A DNA stretch of 64,000 bases from Apoda limacodes (lineage: Eukaryota; Arthropoda; Insecta; Lepidoptera; Limacodidae). The position numbers were made by a program, and so were the translations under genes. Within the stretch, counting starts at the first letter, position 1. Every line of letters begins with the position of its first letter. Below the pieces are notes generated by a model that was not told the origin of the DNA, searched no databases, and saw only the letters and a list, made by a program, of their open reading frames with translations. Of the stretch, positions 58,195-64,000 are shown piece by piece. The stretch covers positions 28,918,815 through 28,982,814 of the forward strand of contig OX291543.1 in the NCBI GenBank assembly GCA_946406115.1, read 5' to 3'.

Positions 58195-60785
58195 CTACAT
58201 TAAACAATCACAACTATATAAAATCCACCAAATAAACCGTTGCACTGGCATCGTTCCCAAAATGCTGGCCGCATTGCTGCGTTGTATTGCAATGCAAATT
58301 CTTCGAGCAAGATAAAGGCCAGCATTTTTATCACGAGAACCTTTAACCAGACGCGAAGCTTAAGCCCAATAATTTTATTTATCCCCACGGTCCTAATGTT
58401 TTGACTCCAAAAGAATTAAATATATATCCACTGTCTAGGGTAGTATATTTTCCCCTTTTTTTGTTACCTTCTGCAAAAACAGCCCCCGCACAAGCCCTAT
58501 TCTGTGTTCCTTGAAGCTGTGACGGCGCATGGGTATCGACGCAAGTAGCGTCCCAATTTAGAGGCCGCCTCATTCTCCAAGGAATCAAAGGCATGCCCTC
58601 TGGTCTCTTACCATCGTCACGTTCAAGAACAGCCGCACAGTTGGAGCTTGGCGTACCTGTTATATCATGAGGAAAACCTGCCCTCACTCTTTGTGCAAGA
58701 TAGGCCGTGATGACCGCGCTCCGACCGGTCGACAGTAAAACCACACTGGCAGCGGTGTGAAGCACAACATGGTGCGCCCAAGCGAAGGAAGGTCGCAATC
58801 CTAACAGTGAAAGAATGTGGAAGTAGGGTCCCTATGTTAGGTAAAGGAATGGCCTGCAAACATAAACCTGATTCTCACTCGGTAACAGCTGATAAGTGGA
58901 CACGATCTGCGAAGTTTAAGCACGTACCAAAAAGATGTTTCCGCACTTGTTCGCAGATCAGCCCATCCCACAAATGCTGTGAAGATGGATTTTTTGGGAC
59001 ATCAGTATTTGGGCATTATATCATCCGTGCATTACTGTGTTCGTTTATGAAAGATACTTCAACAATTTTTGGAATATTTGACAGAAGAAAGGAAAACAGG
59101 GAGAGCAACTCCAGAAACAGATTGAACGCCTTAACCTCCAATGCGTACTGGCAATGAAGCCTGTAATCATTCTCGATTATTTAAATTGGTACAATGCTGT
59201 ACAGAAAAGTTCGCATTTTGAAAAATTAATATCGAGCTCAATTCAGAAAAGATTTAAATTCAGATATCAAAAAGGCAAGATCGTCATATACAGAATTTGA
59301 ATCATCACCCAATGTCCCGTCATCTAAATACCAAACATTTAGTTTGGATTTTAAACGTTGTATGATGGGATGAATGGCCAAACTAAATATGGCAGGACCA
59401 AAAGGTCACCCTGTTGACAACCTACAGCAGAAGTAATTTCCTTTCCATTGTAAGTCAACTTTGAAGAAGAACCATAACATTGCCAAAGCAAACCATATAA
59501 ATTTGAAAATATCAACTGAATTAAAGGCATTCCTAACATCACCTTCAGCAGCAAATCTCCACATTTTTGAGTTAGAAATATTCTAGCAGAATGGACGGCG
59601 GCTTCACAACCATCACGTGAGCAGAAACCTAACTGAAGAGGCTGAAAAATGTTAGCCAAAGTTGACGCTAACTTTTTACAGCATATATTATCGGCGAGGC
59701 GACGATAACTCATACCAACTGCAAGTGGTCTAATACCGCCGTCCTTTTTCTTTAGTGCGCACAAATTTGCCCCGTATAATATATCTGAACTGTGCACCAT
59801 TTAGTCAGCCTGTCAAAATTAAATTCATTAGAGTCTTCATGTCTCAGAAGTGTCCCCCTAGTCTCTCCGCTTGCACCGCATATTAAAATCCTTTAAATGT
59901 TGTGGTGTTAAAGCATCTAAATGTTGTCCACATGCAATATATTGGATTTAAATCTGGAAATGAGATGTTTTCTCGCGCGGTAAAAGGTAGCCTTTGTCAC
60001 TCTCCAGCCCTCAAACTTGTCGCCCAGTTCTCAAACGTGACAAAGAATGATACCATGCTGACGCTCTGTTCCAACATGAAAGAAAGTCAAACAAACAAAC
60101 AAAATTTCCCATTTATATAGGTATAATACAGAGTAACTATATTTTTTTTTTTATCTTTTTTACTCTTTTATTACCGAAATTACTAAATGTAACCTGTATG
60201 AATCATATGTATGGTCCTTTACTTATACCAATTATAAAAATCTCGTTCGTACTAACATATATTGTAAATTAACCTATAAGTATCTAGAATTGTTTTCTGT
60301 TTTTTGTTTTTGTTTTCGTTAATGTGTCCATCTACTTACTTACAAACATACAGTAATATATTATGTAATATTTAAATTAAGCGAATTAGACGACGCACAT
60401 TGCAATGTTTTATACCTGAGAATGTTATCACATAAGTGATAAACTGTCTTCAGTGATATGAAAATAAAGATCTTTAAACATATTTTTGAACTTAAACCTT
60501 CAGCAGAATCACTCTGAAAAGACCCGATGGCTGCTGAAACTTCCAATGCTGTCACCTCAATGGTGTCATGACTATCCACCGGTGCTTCAGTTAGTAATAA
60601 ATTTGTTGCTGAAGGCGGGTATTTTCCTTCCAAAATGGAAAAAGTTTCAGGATTCGACGGTGCGATTGTGTCACTGGAAAAGAGTATCAGTTTCGCCATT
60701 ACTAAGTTTGCTTTCCACAAGTTTGAATGTGGCAGACTTTCAACAAGTTTCAATGTGGCAGACTCAGTAGATCGTCTCAATTTGG
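58195..60785 (-). mobile_element. Degenerate non-LTR retroelement: RT, zinc knuckle and possible restriction-like endonuclease
   Basis: Right to left on the minus strand: pre-RT segment with VTALEVSAAIGSFQSDSAEG (about 60520); RT start ALKKKDGGIRPLAVGMSYRR and QLGFCSRDGCEAAVHSARIF (59760-59590); motif B GCQQGD (about 59410); after a one-base frame change, YLDDG at 59316-59330; thumb INFSKCELF; QAIPLPNIGTLL and RLGAPCCASHRCQCG followed by GHHGLSC (58860-58690), a zinc-knuckle pattern; then DDGKRPEGMPLIPW and LNWDATCVDTHAPSQLQ; and near the end AIQRSNAASILGTMP (about 58300-58240). Multiple shifts make it dead. A zinc knuckle followed by RP(D/E)G...WD.T fits the restriction-like endonuclease of R2-group elements, but that is inference. 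The segment 59880-60360 between the two RT blocks is AT-rich and could be an insertion. Confidence 0.75.
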
Positions 60786-61024
60786 TAATCAGTTTGATTT
60801 GAGACTGAAATATTTAATGGGATTAAAGTGTGCTCTTCCAAAGTACCTACTAGTGATTTATAATATGTCAGAGTTCATAAATTAATTTATGAAAATAAGT
60901 ATCATACTTTACTTCTGGTACCTATAACAAAAATTGTACAACAATTAGTAGATATAGTATAGGTATCAAGTAGGAAAGTTTGTAATTATTTGTATGTATA
61001 TACATATTTATTTATTACTAGCTT

Positions 61025-61340
61025 TTGCACGTGGTTTCACCCGCCCTAAATTCGGTTATCGGTGTAGGATTTCAACGGCAACTCCTCAATTAACGTCACA
61101 ATTGACGTTTTCAAGTAGTCTATATCCTTCCCCGGCACACAAACTATCTTCATGCCAAATTTGTCAGCGGTTTCACCTTCCCTAAATTCGGTTAGTGGTG
61201 TAGAATTTCAAACGCAATTATATATTGAATGAATTATAGAAAAAAATCGACTCACACTTGACGTTCTTTGCCGGGACACAAACTATCTCCATGCCATATT
61301 TCATCTTAATCGGTACAGGGGTTTAAGCGTGTAAAGGTAA
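61025..61340 (-). repeat. Helitron-like repeat with two tandem units
   Basis: The unit CCCTAAATTCGGTTATCGGT, GTAGGATTTCAACGGCAACT ... ACAAACTATCTTCATGCCAA is repeated (CCCTAAATTCGGTTAGTGGT, GTAGAATTTCAAACGCAA ... ACAAACTATCTCCATGCCAT). It begins CTAGCTTTTGCACGTGGTTT, a Helitron tail in reverse. A similar short tail lies at 53793-53840. Confidence 0.55.
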
Positions 61341-61562
61341 CAGACAGACATTACATTTACATCATGTTTTGTTGGGATAGTATTCTACAGTCTGTGTCGC
61401 AAACAGTCATGGCTGACTAGATTATGTATTTATAATACTATTGTGTTACTGTACTTTAACTAATTACAATTTAAAATTGTGACCGCATATATATTTCTTA
61501 AACTGCAGACTTTTCTATTAAATCTATTGAAATACATTTTTTTTAATGCAAATGTGCAATAG

Positions 61563-61713
61563 AAATTTTATAATACTCCATAAAAGCGAATGGGATAGGA
61601 TCAAAAGAAAAAAGAAAAAAGAAGAACAGCTTGGGAAAGCTAAAGAAGAGTACCTTAAAATACTGGACGAAACATCGCAACAATGGATAAGTTCTTGGCC
61701 AGATTCCGTACAG
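61563..61713 (+). CDS. Candidate exon of CFAP210/CCDC173-like axonemal protein
   Basis: A 151-bp exon between acceptor GTGCAATAG and donor GTACAG|GTGATT. It reads NFIILHKSEWDRIKRKKKKE, EQLGKAKEEYLKILDETSQQ, WISSWPDSVQ. The hydrophobic start, K-x-EWxRI, a charged helix and a final W-rich turn resemble the N-terminal part of CFAP210 (CCDC173), a microtubule-inner protein of cilia and sperm tails. Similarity is recalled, not computed. Lysine-rich runs partly reflect AT-rich codons. The exon enters with two bases of a codon from an upstream exon that I could not find and leaves in phase 0; further exons would lie beyond 64000. If real, the gene runs opposite to RECK. Confidence 0.45.
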
Positions 61714-63186
61714 GTGATTATTTGTACTTACTAATAATAATATGATAATGTCGGGATTTATAAAAAATCAATTCTTTTCTGTTCTTGGCCCAATTTTCGT
61801 TCCCAACCTAAATATCGACTTAATACCACTTTAAAAAAAATTTAACCGTATTTATTTACCTATTACAATAAGTTAAACCTCAATACCAAATTTCATATGC
61901 CTAACATTAAAAACATAGTATCTTGCAGACAAACCACGTTTTAGCCCCGTAATCTGCTCCTGTCGTAAAAATCTCATAACAAAATTTATTCATAATAAAT
62001 TTCTAATCTCGGTTCTGCAGCGTCTAGGGACGTCCGCCATTGTCGTCATTTGTAAACTAGCTAAGCTCAAGACTGTGTATCGGGTCATACTGAGTGAAAC
62101 AAAGTAAATTTGAGTGATCTATACTTACATTGTTCCTTTTTAATCACGGGGTGGCCATAAACAAGATATTATTCCTATAGGTACCTAAAGTGAATGTACA
62201 TAACTTATAACTTTGATTTATTTTAACTGAACTATTTACATTGTAAAGTGTTTCAATACAAAATATGTATTTATTAGTTGATACACTATAATATTATGTT
62301 TCGTTTGTAGTTTTACAAAGAGTAGATACCCATAAGTATATGCTGGCAGTTAATCAGTATTGTAATTAGTTTGTAAAGCAAATTTTAGATAATCCTCTGA
62401 CGATTCAAAAGTGTTTCTAGAAACCAGTTAGAGTAATAAGATTTTGAAATTGAATTCGAATTTTGGTAGTCTTCGGCGGAGTGCGATTGCTTCATCAATG
62501 GGGTTTTAATATGCTTCGCTACATCCTTATATGCGGATCCTAATATCCTAATATAAATTACTAATAAATCCCCTATCGGCTGTGCAAACTAGTGCCAGAT
62601 ACTATTCATACGAAGGTGTTTCCTAATAAAGATAGGAATCGGACACCATAATACATGTAGATCTTTCCGGGCGAATTTGAAACAATAGACTATATGTGAA
62701 TATTGAAACAATATTAACCTGGACATCTTGCGCAAGCGGCGTAGAAGTACATATTTACTGCCTCAAAACGTTCGCCGGTATTCCTTCTTCTACGGTTCCT
62801 AGTGAGAGACAGTATCTACTAAATTTTATGCCTCTAACCCTTTCTTATAAACTTTCAGCTATCCGTTCCTTTGTGAATGTTTATATACACTCTATAAAGA
62901 ATCTAAATACATGCCAAACAGCTTCGTAGGTCAAGTAGTATGTGGGATTTCGTGTCGTCAGTGAGTTGTATTTCGCTTAAATATATATGTATGATTAGAT
63001 AGGTATATAACTTTGTAGCTATCATAAGCCAGTTGGTCGGGTATATAGGACATGGTCAGTAGCTGGACCTAGGTAGGTGGATAACTAGGCGGTAAAAATA
63101 ACTTAATATTGATCGCTAATCTGCTTCGGAGGACACGTTACGTCAACTTGACTTGTCAACAATAGTAACAGCACTTTATTCTTATA
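61714..63186. other. No recognised feature
   Basis: AT-rich DNA, presumably intron of the plus-strand gene if the 61.56-kb exon is real. The 77-codon ORF at 62696-62929 has no recognisable motif. Confidence 0.4.
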
Positions 63187-63599
63187 CTAGCTTCTGCCAG
63201 CAGCTTCGCCCGCGCTAAATTTCGCTATCGGCGTAGGTTCTTACGGCAGCTCCTCAATTGTAGAAAAAAAAACAAACTATCAAATATTTCCTCCTTAATG
63301 GCATAATACATTCGTGTCTGTGAAACCATCGAAATACCTAACCTAACTAAATCTGTCAAGCCGTTTAGAAGTTATGTGAAAAAGTACGGAAGGACAATTC
63401 TTACTACCCGTTGTCCTATAGCCCGTTTTCCCATAGGAACGAAGCATTTTCCCGCGGTAAAAAGTAGCCTATGTTTATCAGAGATAATGACGGCTTCTAA
63501 TTGTAAAAGAATTTTTCAAATCGGTGCAGTAGTTTCGGAGCCTATTCAATACAAACATACTTGCATACAAATCTTTCGTCTTTATAATATTAGTATAGA
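63187..63599 (-). mobile_element. Non-autonomous Helitron, minus orientation
   Basis: On the minus strand it starts TCTATACTAATATTATAAAG after A and ends with GCGGGCGAAGCTGC, then TGGCAGAAGCTAG before T. It shares the body of the 42.6-kb copy (GGCTCCGAAACTACTGCACC, ACATAGGCTACTTTTTACCG). Both termini and the A/T target are present. Confidence 0.8.
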
Positions 63600-63884
63600 T
63601 AAGGTTGCATTGTTAATTTGGGTAGCAATTGGTAGGTATTATTTATTCAGTTTAGAGGGGGTATAAAGGTTGATTACCCATAGCACAGTAGGTAAATCAA
63701 GTCGCGGTAAAGCTATTGCATAGCATTTTTTATCAACTTATGCAATTATAATTATATTTCTTTTTTATTTATGCAGTATTTTTTTTTCTTTGATATTAAT
63801 TCAAGTTACACTTTTTGAGCGTGGTGATCGATAAGAAAACATTTTTTTTTTGTTAATATCGTTTAAAAAAATTTCGTTGGCGGC

Positions 63885-64000
63885 AGCGGGGTAGGCGCAA
63901 CAGAGTTGTACGCAGGTGCTCTCGACGAGGCGCTGCGGCCGACTGATGGAAGACGAAAGCCGCGTAATGGCCGGCCCACGCGACGTTATTTATGAAATGT
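63885..64000. promoter_or_regulatory. GC-rich segment at window edge
   Basis: GGCGGCAGCGGGGTAGGCGC, CTCGACGAGGCGCTGCGGCC, AAGCCGCGTAATGGCCGGCC. The composition differs strongly from the flanks. It could be an exon, a promoter or the RECK 5' exon; the window ends before it can be judged. Confidence 0.3.

Noticed and set aside
58807..59157. Plus-strand 116-codon ORF with several cysteines
   Set aside because: It is antisense to the zinc-knuckle part of the retroelement at 58195-60785.

Overview
The window looks like AT-rich nuclear DNA of a moth or butterfly (Lepidoptera). It has spliced genes with GT/AG introns and a dense load of transposons typical of that order: an RTE element ending in an (ATC)n tail, CR1/Jockey-type retroelements, Helitron fragments whose 3' hairpin lies just before CTAG, a tRNA-derived SINE, and many copies of a repeat containing GGGTTCCGTA-like sequence. 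The order is inferred from these repeats; species cannot be named.

The main gene is the 5' half of a RECK homologue (reversion-inducing cysteine-rich protein with Kazal motifs) on the minus strand. I could place ten coding exons from about 43.27 kb leftwards to 135. All ten splice junctions agree in phase, giving 423 residues (410 from the second Met). They encode a signal peptide, all five cysteine-knot motifs (each opening with a CC pair), and the start of the following cysteine-rich (Frizzled-like) domain. The Kazal part and the C-terminal anchor lie beyond the left edge. The coding exons total only about 1.3 kb in 43 kb; intron 2 alone is about 25 kb.

Layout: 1-7.2 kb holds RECK exons 10 to 5 with an RTE element and a palindromic MITE in the introns. 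7.2-13 kb holds exons 4 and 3 with tandem repeats, a TTAA-flanked MITE, a Harbinger-like repeat and a CR1/Jockey-like element. 13-38.4 kb is intron 2, with Jockey fragments, a Jockey-like ORF2 whose endonuclease end abuts a hAT remnant, and several foldback elements. 38.4-43.3 kb holds exon 2, intron 1 and exon 1; exon 1 is squeezed between a Helitron and a SINE. 43.4-58 kb is upstream/intergenic or 5'-UTR intron DNA full of repeats. 58.2-60.8 kb is a broken retroelement of an unusual lineage, with RT, zinc knuckle and a possible restriction-like endonuclease. At 61.56 kb a plus-strand exon resembles the N-terminal region of the ciliary protein CFAP210/CCDC173; the rest of that gene would lie to the right.

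I saw no RNA genes that I trust, no CRISPR, and no bacterial-type system. The most useful results are the full exon model of the RECK N-terminal half, the RT/zinc-knuckle retroelement, and several well-bounded MITEs with recognisable target-site duplications.
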